A stretch of 64,000 nt of DNA from positions 14,781,501-14,845,500 of the forward strand of contig JBBMNZ010000018.1 in assembly GCA_037954325.1 (NCBI GenBank), read 5' to 3'. This stretch comes from Fistularia commersonii. Taxonomy: Eukaryota; Chordata; Actinopteri; Syngnathiformes; Fistulariidae. How positions within the stretch are numbered: the first letter of the stretch is position 1; each line of letters begins with the position of its first letter. Below are positions 35,449 through 47,904 of this stretch, in pieces. The translations under genes and the position numbers were made by a program. The notes under the pieces were generated by a model that made no database searches, had not been told where the DNA came from, and was given only the letters and a program-made list of their open reading frames with translations.

Positions 35449-38400
35449 ATGAGTCTCGTAGCTGAGCTGGTGCTTCTCGCCCTTCTGGGCGCCAGGAAGG
35501 CGAAGCCCGCCTGCCGGCCGTACGGCGCCGAGGAGCTGTCTCAGTTTTCCAAAGAGGGAGACGTGAACATCGGAGGCATTTTCTCCTTCCATCAGAACCC
35601 GGTCAATGTGGACCCGGCTTTCCGGGTCAACCCGGGAACCGTCCGGTGTGAAGGGTAAGGAACACGACTTGTAGATTTGAGAAGGTCCGGGAGCTCCTCG
35701 GTCCGCCCCACGCACGGAAATTTCTCCTCCCGTCTTCTCCAGCTTGGACCCGGGCGAGCTTCAGTACGCCTTCACCATGATGTTCGCCATCGAGGAGATC
35801 AACAACAGCTCCGAGCTGCTTCCGGGCGTCACGCTGGGGTACAGGATCTTCGACTCGTGCCCGAGCATCCCGCTGTCCATCAGAGCTTCTCTGAACTTGA
35901 TGAACGAGCACGAGAGCGAACACGGAGGCTGCCGGAAGCTCTCCACCGTCCACGCCGTCATCGGAGAAACCACGTCCACCTCCACCATGGGCATCGCGCG
36001 CACCGTCGGACCCTTCCATATTCCCGTGGTGAGTTCCGGACGCTGTGGATGAATGTGAAGCCGCCGCGTTCGCTCAGGGATTCGCGTTTTCCCGCGTTTC
36101 AGATCAGCCATTCGGCGACGTGCGCGTGCCTCAGCAACCGGAGAGACTACCCTTCCTTCTTCAGGACCATACCCAGCGACATCCACCAAAGCAGAGCTCT
36201 GGCAAAGCTGGTAAAACACTTCGGGTGGACGTGGGTCGGAGCCGTCAGGACCAACAGCGACTACGGCAACGACGGCATGGCCACCTTTCTGGACGCGGCC
36301 GAGAAGGAAGGCGTGTGCGTCGAGTACTCTTTGGCCATTTACAGAACGGATCCCCACAAGTGGTTCCTGGAGGCGGTCGACGTCATAAAGAAGTCCGCCT
36401 CCAAGGTGATCGTGGCGTTCGCCGACGGGACCGATCTGGATATTCTCATCAAAGAGCTCCACGCTCAGAAGGTGACGGGCCTGCAGTGGGTGGGCAGCGA
36501 GGGCTGGATCACCTACCGCTACATCGCCTCCAGCGAGAACTACGCGGTGGTGCAGGGGGCGGTGGGCTTCGCCGCGCTCAACGCTCACATTCCCGGCTTG
36601 CGGGAGTTCCTGGCCGACAGCAGACCCTCCGCCGCGCCGGGGGATCGAGGCCTGGCGGAGCTCTGGGAGAAGGTGTTCGGTTGCTCCCTCGCTCCCGACC
36701 CTCGGAATCCGACCGCCGCCTGCACCGGCGGGGAATCCCTGCGGGGCACCGATTCGCGCTTCACCGACGTCTCCGACGCCAGCTTGCTCAATAATGTTTA
36801 CAAGGCCACCTACGCCGTCGCTCACGCTCTGCATCTGCTGCTGGCGTGCCGGGAGGATCGGGGGCCGTTTGAGAACGGCGCCTGCGCCGACTTGGAAAAT
36901 GTGCAGCCGTGGCAGGTCAGATTGGACGAGCGGACCCGGGGGGACGCCGGTCGGACGGGTCGCGTTTTAACCCGCGTCTTCTTTTTCCAGGTGCTGCACT
37001 ATCTGACCCGGGTGAACTTCACCACCAAGATCGGCGAAAGGGTGTTCTTCGACGAGACGGGCGACCCGGTGGCGCGCTACGCCCTCGTCAACTGGCAGAC
37101 GGACGAGACGGGTCGCGTTCTCTTCCGGACCATCGGCTACTACGACGCCTCCGAGCCCGAGGGCCGGCAGTTCGAGATGAAGCCCGGCGTCGAAGCCATC
37201 TGGGCCGGCCAGAAGTCAGAAGTAAGACGACGACGGGGGGAGTCGTCGGAAACGGCGGTGGACGTCACGGTCTGATATTTTCCGTCGGCCCGCAGGTGCC
37301 GAGGTCCGTCTGCAGCGAGAGTTGCCTCCCGGGGACGCGGCGCGCCTTCGTGAAGGGGAAGCCCATCTGCTGCTTCGATTGCCTTCTCTGCGCCGACGGA
37401 GAGTTCAGCAACAGCACAAGTGAGACGCCGGGATTCCTCGCCGTCACCCTGGCGGTCCTGGTGTTTCTGCTGGGCAGGATCACCGCCGGCACTTTCATGG
37501 TCCACCTTCAGATGTGCGCGTTGTGCAGCTTGAAACTATTTATGCTTCCAGATGCGGTGAAATGCGACAAATGTCCGCCAGAGTACAAGTCAAACGCGGC
37601 GAGGAATAACTGTGACCCCAAAGCGATAGAGTTCCTCACCTTCAGAGAGCTGATGGGTTCGCTTCTGGTGGCCTTCTCCGTGTTCGGCGCCTGCCTCGCC
37701 GTCGCCGTCGCCCTCATCTTCTTCCACTACAGACAAACCCCAATCGTCAGAGCCAACAACTCGGAGCTGAGCTTCCTGTTGCTCTTCTCCCTGACGCTGT
37801 GCTTCCTGTGCTCCCTGACCTTCATGGGCCGGCCGTCCGAGTGGTCCTGCATGCTCCGGCACACCGCCTTCGGGATCACCTTCGTGCTCTGCATCTCCTG
37901 CGTCCTCGGGAAGACGGTGGTGGTCCTGATGGCCTTCAGGGCGAGACTTCCGGGGAGTGACGTCATGAAGTGGTTCGGGCCGCCGCAGCAGCGAATCAGC
38001 GTCCTGGCTTTCACCTTCGTACAGGTTTTGATCTGCATCCTCTGGCTCACCGTCAACCCGCCGTTCCCCGTCATGAACATGAAGCATTACAAGGAGAAGA
38101 TCATCCTGGAGTGCGCGCTGGGGTCACCCGTGGGCTTCTGGGCCGTGCTGGGTTACATCGGACTGCTCGCCATGTTGTGTTTCGTCCTGGCTTTCCTGGC
38201 CAGGAATCTGCCGGACAATTTCAACGAGGCGAAATTCATCACCTTCAGCATGCTGATCTTCTGCGCCGTCTGGATCGCCTTCATCCCGGCCTACGTCAGC
38301 TCCCCCGGGAAGTTCACCGTGGCCGTGGAGATTTTCGCCATCCTGGCCTCCAGTTACGGGATGCTGTTTTGTATTTTTCTGCCCAAGTGCTACATCATCC

Positions 38401-38465
38401 TCCTGAAACCAGAGAACAACACAAAGCAGCATCTGATGGGTAAAGTGATACCGAGAAGCCTCTGA
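35449..38465 (+). CDS. OlfC/V2R-like receptor, gene C
   Basis: Family C olfactory receptor, six exons: 35449-35654, 35743-36028, 36103-36915, 36991-37221, 37296-37419, 37552-38465; 2574 nt, 857 residues, all GT-AG with introns of 74-132 bases. Signal peptide about 1-19 (MSLVAELVLLALLGARKAKP), Venus-flytrap domain about 22-512 (KEGDVNIGGIFSFH, FTMMFAIEEIN, HSATCACLS, HFGWTWVGAV, NNVYKATYAVAHALH), cysteine-rich domain about 513-570 (CSESCLPGT, CCFDCLLCADGEFSN), seven helices about 575-835, end QHLMGK. The four mGluR1-equivalent pocket positions are Thr, Asp, Tyr and Glu. Closest in layout and sequence to genes B and D, as expected for tandem duplicates. The 3' flank holds a tandem 81-base duplication with several AAATAAAAATAA words that could serve as polyadenylation signals. 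Confidence 0.94.
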
Positions 38466-38477
38466 CAAACCTCTGCA

Positions 38478-38640
38478 GATGTTCTCCTGATGCAGCATCG
38501 CATGTTCAGTCATCCTGGTAGAATTCTCTGATTTACAGCTCAATTTAAATAAAAATAAGATGTTCTCCTGATGTAGCATCGCATGTTCAGTCATCCGGTT
38601 GGAATTTCCTGATTTACAGCTAAATTTAAATAAAAATAAT
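38478..38640 (+). repeat. Tandem 81-bp duplication in gene C 3' flank
   Basis: Two head-to-tail copies (38478-38558 and 38559-38638) start GATGTTCTCCTGATG and end AAATAAAAATAA, differing at a handful of bases. Each copy carries a possible AATAAA polyadenylation signal. Confidence 0.9.
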
Positions 38641-38890
38641 TAAAAAAAAAAAAAAAAGACTGGATTGGTGTATTTTTGTGTAATTTCCCGCCCCATGAAA
38701 AACGTTCACATCTATTAAAAAAAAACTCTCACATTTATACTTTTATAAGAATAAGATTCCAACAAAGTTAGAATTTAATGAAATCCTGATTATAATAAGT
38801 TGCATTTTCACGCATGAAAACATATGAGAGGATAAATGTTCTCCATTTATATGGTGTTTTCATCATTTTACGGTTTCAAAACGCTGGGAT

Positions 38891-38928
<38 letters not shown>

Positions 38929-39613
38929 CGCCCACCAATGGAGTGCAAGGTGCTCACCGAAACCCCCGAACCTATATGGAAAATAGTCACCCTGGAAAGA
39001 ATTTAAAATTCAAATCAAATCAATAGATAAATTAGAAAAAAATACAAAATCAGGCACAACCATGAGGTGATAATCCTGGAAAAATAAGACAGGAAGTTTT
39101 CAGTCATCCAGGTGAAATATTCTTGTTCTGGCAACGGAGGTTTGAGTTATATTGGGAAACTTTAAAACCGAAGACGCCTCTGGGACGAGGCCTCAAGTGA
39201 AGAAATTCAATAACGTTTCCCTAAGAATTGTTTTCCTTTCCATTTCATCCATCAGAATCCTCTCACGCGTTCTTCTATCTCCCTGACGTGGTCTTTGTCG
39301 ACATAACGCGTTTGGCTCTCAAAACCGGCGTCGCGCTATTTATCGAGGTCGGTTTTCAAGATGTCGCGGCGACAAAACCCCGGGATTTCGGTTTGTCGAT
39401 TCTTTCGGGGCGTCGATAACACGAAACGATAACACGAAAAACGACAACACGAAAATAAGGAATAGTAACGGAGAGCCCGATAGCTTGGAGTCCTCTGTAA
39501 AACCTACATTTCCACGGACAAAAACATCCCCGGCTCTACTCGTTTGGCTTCTTCCGCTCCCCCGAGGCCGGAGTTTAACCATGACAACTTGCCCCAGGTT
39601 GTTGTCAGCGGCG
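38641..39613. other. Gene-free stretch upstream of gene D
   Basis: AT-rich DNA with an A run at 38641-38657 and a (CA)n microsatellite at 38892-38926. No gene. Confidence 0.5.
38892..38926. repeat. (CA)n microsatellite
   Basis: Pure CA array of about 17 units. Confidence 0.95.
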
Positions 39614-39619
39614 TATAAA
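39614..39619 (+). promoter_or_regulatory. TATA box of gene D
   Basis: TATAAA 42 bases before the ATG, the shortest spacing among the four TATA-bearing genes. Confidence 0.65.
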
Positions 39620-39655
39620 GCCGCGGTCTCGGGCTGCGGCGCCGGTTGGACAGGC

Positions 39656-42647
39656 ATGCTGTGGCTGCGTTGGCTGGTCTTGGCCGTGGCGTCGGGTCGC
39701 GGCGCTTCGGTTTGCCGGCGCGTCGGCTCGGCTCCGCCGCCAGAACTGTCCCGGGACGGTGACGTTAACATCGGGGGCGTGTTCTCCTTCCGGACCGGGC
39801 AGGATTACGCCGTCAGCACCTTCCGAACCATTCCGGAGATGAGAAAATGTAAAAAGTACGTATGACTTCACATTCAGGGGTTTCTGTGTTTTATATGATA
39901 AACGCATGCTTGTATCATTTTTAACAAAAACAATGCATACAACTGGAAAATAACCTCCATGATAATCTGTAAATGTCACATCCCAGTTTCAATTTCAGAG
40001 AGTTTAAATTTGCTCAAGTTATGATATTTGCTATTAAGGAGATCAACCAAAACCCCAGAATTCTATCCAATATCAAACTGGGCTACAAGATCTATGATAA
40101 CTGCGGCACCATGGACATCCTGAGAGCCGCGCTGGCGCTGATCAGCGGGCCGGACGGCGAGACCTGCGCCGAACGCCAGGCGGTCCAGGCCGTCCTGGGT
40201 CACTCCGGGTCCCGGCCGACCATCGGTTTCGCGCCGGTCGTCGGGATTTTCAAAATACCCGTGGTGAGTTCACCGAGAGGAGGGGAAAACCAGGAGTGGC
40301 GAAAGTCTCCTCCGGTCGCCATCCAGAAGTTTGTCTCTTTTGATTTCCAGATCAGCCACTTTGCCACATGCGCCTGCCTGTCGGACAGAAGCGAGTACCC
40401 GACCTTCTTCAGAACCATCCCGAGCGACTACTACCAGAGCCGAGCGCTGGCCAAGCTGCTCAGGCACTTCGGCTGGACCTGGATCGGAGCCATAGCGGTG
40501 GAGAACGAATACGGCCTCGGCGGAATCGCCGCTTTCGCGGAGGCGGCCCGAGAGCACGGGGTTTGCATCGAGTATTCCGCCGCGTTCTCGTCATCCGGGC
40601 GGCCGGAGAAGCTGCGGGGAATCGTACGAACCGTGGAAAAAGCCACTTCCAAAGTGATCCTGGCCTTCATGTCTCACAGAGAAGTTAAGCTACTGGCAAA
40701 GGAGCTGCACCGGAAGAACATCACGGATCTGCAGCTGGTCGGCAGCGACGCCTGGATAACGGATCACTCCCTCGCCGACGGCGAAGGTCACGGCGTCCTG
40801 GCCGGCGCCGTCGGCTTCACGGTCGGCAGGGCTCGTATCGCCGGGTTCGGCGAACATCTGAGAAGCCTCCGCCCGGAGCACTTCCCGGAAAGCCGGTTCG
40901 TCAGGGATTTCTGGGAGCACACGTTCGACTGCTCCCTGAACGGGTCGGCAGAAAGACGGAAGCGGCCGTGCAGCGGATCGGAGAGTTTGCGAAACGTGGA
41001 CTCGCGATTCACCGACGTGTCGGAGCTGAGATTTACCAATAACGTCTACAAGGCGGTGTACTCGGTGGCCCACGCTCTGGACGACCTGGCCAGATGCGCG
41101 GAGGGCGGAGGGCCTTTCGCCAACGGCAGCTGCGCCGATGTGAAGGACATCCGGCCTTGGCAGGTGAGGAGAAGCTTCCGGGTGGAATCGCCGCTCGTAT
41201 CCGCTCGATCGTGTCGATCTCCCGCAGGTCCTGCGGTATCTCAGCGCCGTGAGCTTCACCACCAAAGAGGGGGAGAGGGTCTACTTCGACGGCAACGGAG
41301 ACTCGCCGGCGCGATACGAACTGGTGAATTTACGAATGACAAAGAAGGGAACCATGGAAGGGGTGACGGTGGGCATCTACGACGCTTCCCTCCCCGAGAA
41401 CGCTCAGTTCATCATGAGCGGCGTCCCCATCGTTTGGGGGGACGGAAGATCCCAGGTAAATCGGGGGAAAACGGTCGCAGGGAGTCCGTCGGTCAACGGC
41501 TGAAAACGTCAATGTGACGATTGCAGGCGCCGGCGTCGGTGTGCAGCGGCAGCTGTTTCCCAGGAACGAGGAAGGTCCTTCAGAAAGGAAGACCGGTCTG
41601 CTGCTACGACTGCGTTCCGTGTCCGGCCGGAGAGATCAGCAACCAAACCGGTAAAGAATCGAGAACAAACTTGTGATTCCGATGCAAAATCGAGCTTTAA
41701 ATCGCGCACCGTCCGCTTATCTTGCAGATTCGATCGGTTGTTTGAAATGTCCCCCTGAGTTCTGGTCCAACGAGGACAGAGACGCCTGCGTCCGTAAAAA
41801 GACGGAGTTCCTGTCGTACAGAGAGCTGCTGGGAAACCTCCTGGCGATGTTCTCCCTGCTGGGGGTTTTTCTCACCACCGTCACCACGCTGATCTTCTAC
41901 TGCCATCGAGAAACCCCCATCGTCAGAGCCAACAACTCGGAGCTGAGCTTCTTGATGCTCTTCTCCCTGACGCTGTGCTTCCTGTGCTCGCTGACCTTCA
42001 TGGGCCGGCCCAGCGGGTGGTCCTGCATGCTTCGGCACACCGCCTTCGGCATCACCTTCGTGCTCTGCATCTCCTGCGTGCTCGGGAAGACCATACTGGT
42101 GCTGATGGCCTTCAAGGCTACGCTTCCGGGCAGCAACCTCATGAAGTGGTTCGGACCCGTCCAGCAGAGGCTCAGCGTCTGGGCGTTCACCTCGGTGCAG
42201 GTCGTGATCTGCACCCTCTGGCTCACCGTCGACCCGCCTTACCCTTCCAGGAACATGGAGGTCCACAACGACAGGATCATCCTGGAGTGCCGCCTCGGCT
42301 CGGCCGCCGGCTTCTGGGCCGCGCTAGGCTACATCGGACTCCTGGCCCTCTTCTGCTTCGTCCTGGCTTTTCTGGCCAGAAAGCTGCCGGACAATTTCAA
42401 CGAAGCCAAACTCATCACTTTCAGCATGTTGATCTTCTGCGCCGTCTGGATCACGTTCGTCCCGGCGTACGTCAGCTCGCCCGGGAAGTTCACCGTGGCC
42501 GTGGAGATATTCGCCATCCTGGCGTCGAGCTACGGGCTGCTTTTCTGCATTTTTCTGCCCAAATGCTTTATCATTCTGTTCAGGCCTGAGAAGAACACAA
42601 AGAAGCACATCATGGGGAAGTCCTCCAACAATGACAGCCGGCACTGA
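39656..42647 (+). CDS. OlfC/V2R-like receptor, gene D
   Basis: Family C olfactory receptor, six exons: 39656-39855, 39987-40263, 40351-41163, 41228-41455, 41527-41650, 41728-42647; 2562 nt, 853 residues, all GT-AG, intron 3 only 64 bases. Signal peptide about 1-20 (MLWLRWLVLAVASG), Venus-flytrap domain to about 506 (RDGDVNIGGVFSF, FAQVMIFAIKEIN, HFATCACLSDR, GWTWIGAI, NNVYKAVYSVAHAL), cysteine-rich domain about 507-565, seven helices about 570-830, end KKHIMGKSS. It is the only gene here whose residue matching mGluR1 Asp318 is Asp (VGSDAWIT); the others have Glu. This could shift ligand preference, but that is inference. AATAAA lies at 42828-42833, about 180 bases after the stop. Confidence 0.94.
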
Positions 42648-44864
42648 ACCGCCGTCACCCGTCACACATTTTGCAGAACATCCCTCGTGCACGTAAACTG
42701 CATGGCGAGGCGCTGAAGAATCTCTTCTCTTTTAAGTATCTTATATGTCACTGCAATTATTATTTGATGTTTGAGCTTGTCTCGAGATCACAACCATCCC
42801 AAATGTAAAAAAAAAAAAAAAAAAGCGAATAAAATTAAATTTAAATTAAAATTTACAACATATCTGATAAATGTATATGTCTCTTAATATACATCTAATA
42901 ATTAACTTTGTTTAACTGAGGCGACACGTGAAAGAAAAGTTTCACCAAAGCATCAACCCTTGAAGAAAGAGTGCAAAAAATGAAAATAAAAAAAAAAACA
43001 AAATATGAAAATGATAAATATAATCATGAATAAATAAATAGATCGTCAAATAAATAATTTATAATAAAAAAAAAAAGAATGATGTAGCATATACTCAAAA
43101 ACACTGTGAGATGGCTAGAAACATGGACCTTAATACAAAAGAAAATATTTATTAAGAATTGGGTGATAATACGAATGGTTTTGTTTTCAATGTATAATGA
43201 AATAAATGGGGTTTTTGCTAGAGTTTATATTAACTCAATAAAGGAAATGTTTGAACGAAAATCCTCTCTTATACAATCCTCAAATCGGTCTTTGTATATA
43301 TTCAATAAAATTAGTCCCAACTATCTGTCCTGTTGTGTTTTGTGTTAAATCAAGAATTACTGACAAACGACACAAATATATACATAAACATACATACACC
43401 CATACGTACAAACATACGTATATTCAAACACACATGCATACGTGTATATGAACATATACACGTATACACATTAAGTTTTTTTTTCCAATTTTATATTTCT
43501 TTTTTTTTCTCTCTCTGCGTTCAAATGCTCATTTCTACATTTGTAGCAGAGCATTTGTTAGAATTGCATCTTGTTGGATTGAGTTGATCAATCACCTTCG
43601 GGCAGTGAAAATCAAACGTGCATTTTGTTTTTTAGATTTTTTTTGACCGGTCAGGCGAACTCTCATTTTATTCGATATTCAATTGAATATATTTCATTAA
43701 AATATATGAAACAACTAAAATGTAGAACGCGCTGCAAATGACAGTAGATGGACATAAGTGAATTTTTGATGTTCTTGGTGAGAGTCATCGCAAATCAACA
43801 GATTAGGCGCGATAAAGTTTCTCAACAAAGACTGAAACCGAAGTTCTGCGGGTCGAAGGAGACGCAAACTAGATTTGATTAAAATCGAATTAACGTTCTA
43901 ATGTGATTTCCTCTAACGGAGCGCAAACGTGACAAACGCGGCGTTTCGGCGAAAAGGCAGCGGGAGAAGAAATCCCCGGAGCGTCGCTGTTTATCGCGAG
44001 TTACTTCCGTTCAATGATGCAATAGCCGCCGAACGTGCACTTATGCAAAAAAAAGAGTAAACGTCGCAGGGATAAATGAGCTCCCATCTGCGGGCTTTAT
44101 TTCCCAGGAGCGCCGGCCCTGCAGGGCGGCTCGGCCCCAGATCAGGCGTGCTGGGCACCGGCATTGCAGCAGATTGCTCCATCCAATTACCCGACAACAG
44201 GCTTAACAGGTGGCGCGTTGCCTCCAGGAGAAATATATGGCCATAATAACCGACGTCCTTGTCAGGACATGTAGACTTTATACTTTAATGAAGAGCTTGT
44301 TTTTTCGTGTCCCTCCTTCTCTTGTATTGTTTACCGCTTTTTATCCCCCTGCTCCTTCTGGGCAAAGCCGTTTCCGCTTCGTTAAAAATGTAATTAAAGT
44401 AAGAATTTTCGTGTCAGGAAGGCGTCATTTTGCAGTTTCTATTTCTTTGGTTTCTCAACCACCTTTCCGTCGTGCCGCAACCCTTTCCGATGAAAGGGTG
44501 ACGCGTTGCGTGTCTTCGCATGAGGCCCAGATGGACAGCCAACCCTGGAAAAACAGCGTATAATAGAAGCTGATATATAAGTTAACAACAAACAAGCAGA
44601 CGGAGGAAGGAAGGAAGAAAGGAACAAACGAACAAGCAAACAATGGAGAAGGTGATACATTCTGAAGTCAGCCGTTACATTTAGAAGTCAAGAATCAAGC
44701 GTCACATGAAGACACATGACCACCCGCACGTTTGGACGATTCAGGGTCTCCAATGAACCTCCTGCGTGCTTCCACGAAATCTGAGAACCCGGAGGAACCT
44801 GGAGGCGCCGCCTCAGGTTGAACCGTGGTTCTCAAGTTTAATAACAAATGGAGTGACAATGACG
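42648..44864. other. Gene-free stretch
   Basis: AT-rich DNA with A runs near 42806-42824, a CATA/CGTA-type simple repeat at about 43380-43465 and no gene. The small frames at 43106-43587 follow from the AT-rich repeats. Confidence 0.5.
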
Positions 44865-45260
44865 AAAAGAGTGGAGATCCAGAAGTTGGAGGATATCAAG
44901 TACTTAGGGTTAACAGTTCCAGAGCGTAGGAGAGTTTGGGGAAAGAGGTAAAGAAAAAGGTTCAAGCAGGTTGGAACAGGTGGAGAAAAGTGTCAGGAGT
45001 ACAAAGAGATCGAAGACTATCTGCCAGAAAGATCTAGAAACAGTGACAATGACCCAAAAACAGGAGGCAAAGCTGGAGGTTGCAGAGATGGAGATGTTGA
45101 GGTTCTCTTTGGGAGTGACCGGGTCGGATGGGATCGGGAATGAGTCCATCGGTACATGTTAGATGTTTTGGAGAGAAGGTCAGAGATGGTTGGGTCATGT
45201 GCAGAGGAGGGAGAGTCGATACATGTGGTTGGACGGACTTTTGCAGGTCCAGGCACACAA
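44865..45260 (+). mobile_element. RTE-like LINE 3' fragment
   Basis: Plus-strand pieces match the family seen elsewhere: VEIQKLEDIKYLG near 44870, LEVAEMEMLRFSLGVT near 45075 and MLDVLERRSE near 45156. Short internal deletions and frame changes show it is decayed. Confidence 0.75.
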
Positions 45261-45584
45261 TCGCTGCCGTTGCACGATTCTTTAAAATCCATCACCGTGC
45301 ACTCCAAATGGTCCAATGGGGATCAAGGATTCAGCAGGTTCTCATGCTTTCTTTGGTGTTTTTGATGAAAATCTACTTCGGCACGCCGCAAAAGACCAAA
45401 ACATAACTTCCAGGTCGAGCAACCATTTTCTCCAGCGGTGCAGAGGGAAAAACCCCGGCTCGGTAAACACGAAATAATCAATTATTGTCGTGAAAGGGGG
45501 GCTCAGGTGGTGACCTCATCCCTCATGCTTGAGATCCTTGCTCTCCGACGTTGCCTCCTTCCCTCTCCACGGCACACAGGAACC

Positions 45585-46960
45585 TATAAAACACAACCCT
45601 CCCGGAAAGCTGATGATGCCGGGGGGCGAAGCGGAGATGACGGCGCTCACGTTCGCCTTCGTGTCACTGCTCACTTGGATGGCGAATTCTGGCACCTGGG
45701 TGGACCGGAGCCGGCGTCCCGAGCTTCTCCACCGCCAGGAGACGGTCGCTTTGATACTGAATATGTCACGTAAAAGAATTCTTCTTCCCGGGAAAACAGA
45801 TCTTTTCCTGCCGGGTGAAGGGTGAGTACAACACTTTTTCTACTTTAGTGAGACGCAGAGAAGAAATCCTGGTCGGTGGAGTTTCTTCTTCTTTAAGGTG
45901 CCACCCAAGAAGGTTTAATGATGTGATCAAATATTTGTTTTCTGTTCTCGGATCCGCTAGTTCCGCCTCGACCGGCATGGACGCAAAGATCAGAACCGGT
46001 CGCTCGGGCGACTTCAATATCGGAAGAACGCGAGTTGCCCGGTGGCTACAAGTCGCTGGGACCCTCAAATGTCTGGGTCTTGAAACGTTCTTTTCTCAGG
46101 ACGGACGTCTCCTGTTCCTGGAGGTGAGCGTTGCGGCGGTTCGTCGGATCGCCGCTTCTCTCGACACGAATCCATTTGTGTTTTCTCTCCAGGACGATTT
46201 TGGACGAAGTAGTAGATCTTTGCATCGTCCGTCTCTCTGGAGTTCCCCGCCTCGCCGCCGTGGCTTCCTCTCCGCGGCTCAGAGAAACCACCAGAAAAAC
46301 CACCCCGAAGTCGGGCCAAATCCGAGGCGGGTTTGTAGGTTTCGGGACACCTTCGTCTTCGTCCTGCGGGAGGACGGAACCAAAAGGACTTCCGGCAGAA
46401 GCTGCAGGGAGCAGGTTGGTACGAAAGGATCGCCGGACGTATCCGATCCTCAACCGCATGTTTGCCGTGAGGAGTCGACTTTAAGGAAGTTATTGGTAGA
46501 ACTAAGATAGAAAAGATTGGTAGATGTTCTCTTTATTCCCTGCAGGCGCAGTCGGGGGTTCCTTCTCCAGAGGGTGAAGAACGTTTTCGAAAAAACTCTC
46601 CAATCGTGGAAAGGGGTATCTGGGTGCCGCTCCTCAGCAGATGGTTATGGAGGTTCCTTCTGGCGGCCGGAGTCCGTCTGACCAGGGTGAAAATAGCGAG
46701 CCGGGTGTTTCTTAGTCACTCCACCGCGGCCATGCTTTTCGCCGTCGCGTTGCACCGCATCCGCCGCTCTCCTGCCTGGTCCTGGATTCCCTCCATCGCC
46801 CGGTTCCTCTGTTCGCCGGCGACGCCGACTCACGCTTCCTGCGGGGCGTCTCGTGCACCGTTTGTCCGAATGTTTTGCGGCGCTTCCTTCGCAGACAAGA
46901 ATCCCGGCTGGTTTGAAAAAATAGATATACGGTGCATTTTTTGCCAAAAATTCATCCTTC
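45585..46960 (+). pseudogene. Probable decayed OlfC gene related to F/G
   Basis: A TATAAA at 45585 is followed, 52 bases on, by an ATG (45637) and a signal-peptide-like stretch (MTALTFAFVSLLTWMANSG). Farther on are weak matches, in changing frames, to OlfC exons in the right order: EILVGGVSSSL near 45857 (exon 1, compare DVLIGGLFPLH), VVDLCIVRLSGVPRL near 46210 (exon 2, compare MMDTCDHVHTGLRAL), RKDRRTYPILNR near 46430 (exon 3, compare TDKRLYPSFLRT) and AAMLFAVALHRI near 46730 (compare AVHAVAHALHHL). No membrane exon was found. Each match alone is weak; the order is what persuades. It could instead be an unrelated gene that I cannot name. Confidence 0.4.
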
Positions 46961-47904
46961 CCTGCTTCCTGTCATCCACGGCGATGGAACGCCTTTGTTT
47001 GAAAATCATCTTGCGCGTGCGAATGGTTGCTTCTGTGCAGAACTCACGGGTCCTGGTGAAATATGTGCTAATTATTAAAATAAACAGGTTAATTCTCACA
47101 CCATTCCTTTGACAGCGCAGAGGGGAAATTCATATCATCTCCACACATTTCTGCTTTTTCTTCTTTTTCTTCTGAATGTTTAATACAAGCACCGACTGGA
47201 CGTGCTCCTCCTCATGTACAGAATGTAGAAGAGCGTATTTAGGGCCGTTTTGTTTTTTGTTTTTTTTCCGGCTCTAACAGCACCGTCTTCATATCTTATT
47301 GTATGATATAACAGCGGGGGGTGGGGTTTAATTTTTCCAAACCATTTAATATAATGTTTCACGAATATTAAATGTCGAAAAAATATCGGCTTCAAAATTG
47401 AGCGTGTGAAATTTTTTTGAGATGTAATTAAAAAAAAAATTTAAAAAAATCTTTTCAAACGGTGTTTACGGTGTGTTCGGAAATGCCGTCAACAGTTGCA
47501 GATCTGGAAATTAATTTATTCATTTTGAATATTTTATAATTCAAGATTATTGCCGTGCGGTGAGAGGACGGAGGGGAAAAACAACAGAACAGCATCTCCA
47601 ACACGAGGCTGTGAATATCTGAGGGTGAAAAATCTCCTTTTAAGCAACACTTCAAGCGTTAAACAAGAGATTTTTAAATGAAGCCGACTATTTTATGACC
47701 CGCGGTCATTCTGCCTTTAACTACTACATTTCTTTAAACAATGTGATTTTTTTTTACATCAAATTGGAAAATTATAATCCACGAAGGACTGAATTCTTGC
47801 GTGTCTCCATATGAAGGTGAACGGTTGCATTGCATGTCTCTATTAGCGGCCCTGTGATCCGGCGATCCGTGCAAAAGAGCGCAGGATAAGCGATCTGACT
47901 TTAT
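46961..47904. other. Gene-free stretch
   Basis: AT-rich DNA, nothing recognised. Confidence 0.5.

Noticed and set aside
30091..42647. Taste receptor type 1 or calcium-sensing receptor instead of OlfC
   Set aside because: They share exon layout with T1Rs, but tandem array, near-identical membrane exons and LMGK-type tails fit V2R/OlfC; calcium-sensing receptors have long cytoplasmic tails, absent here.
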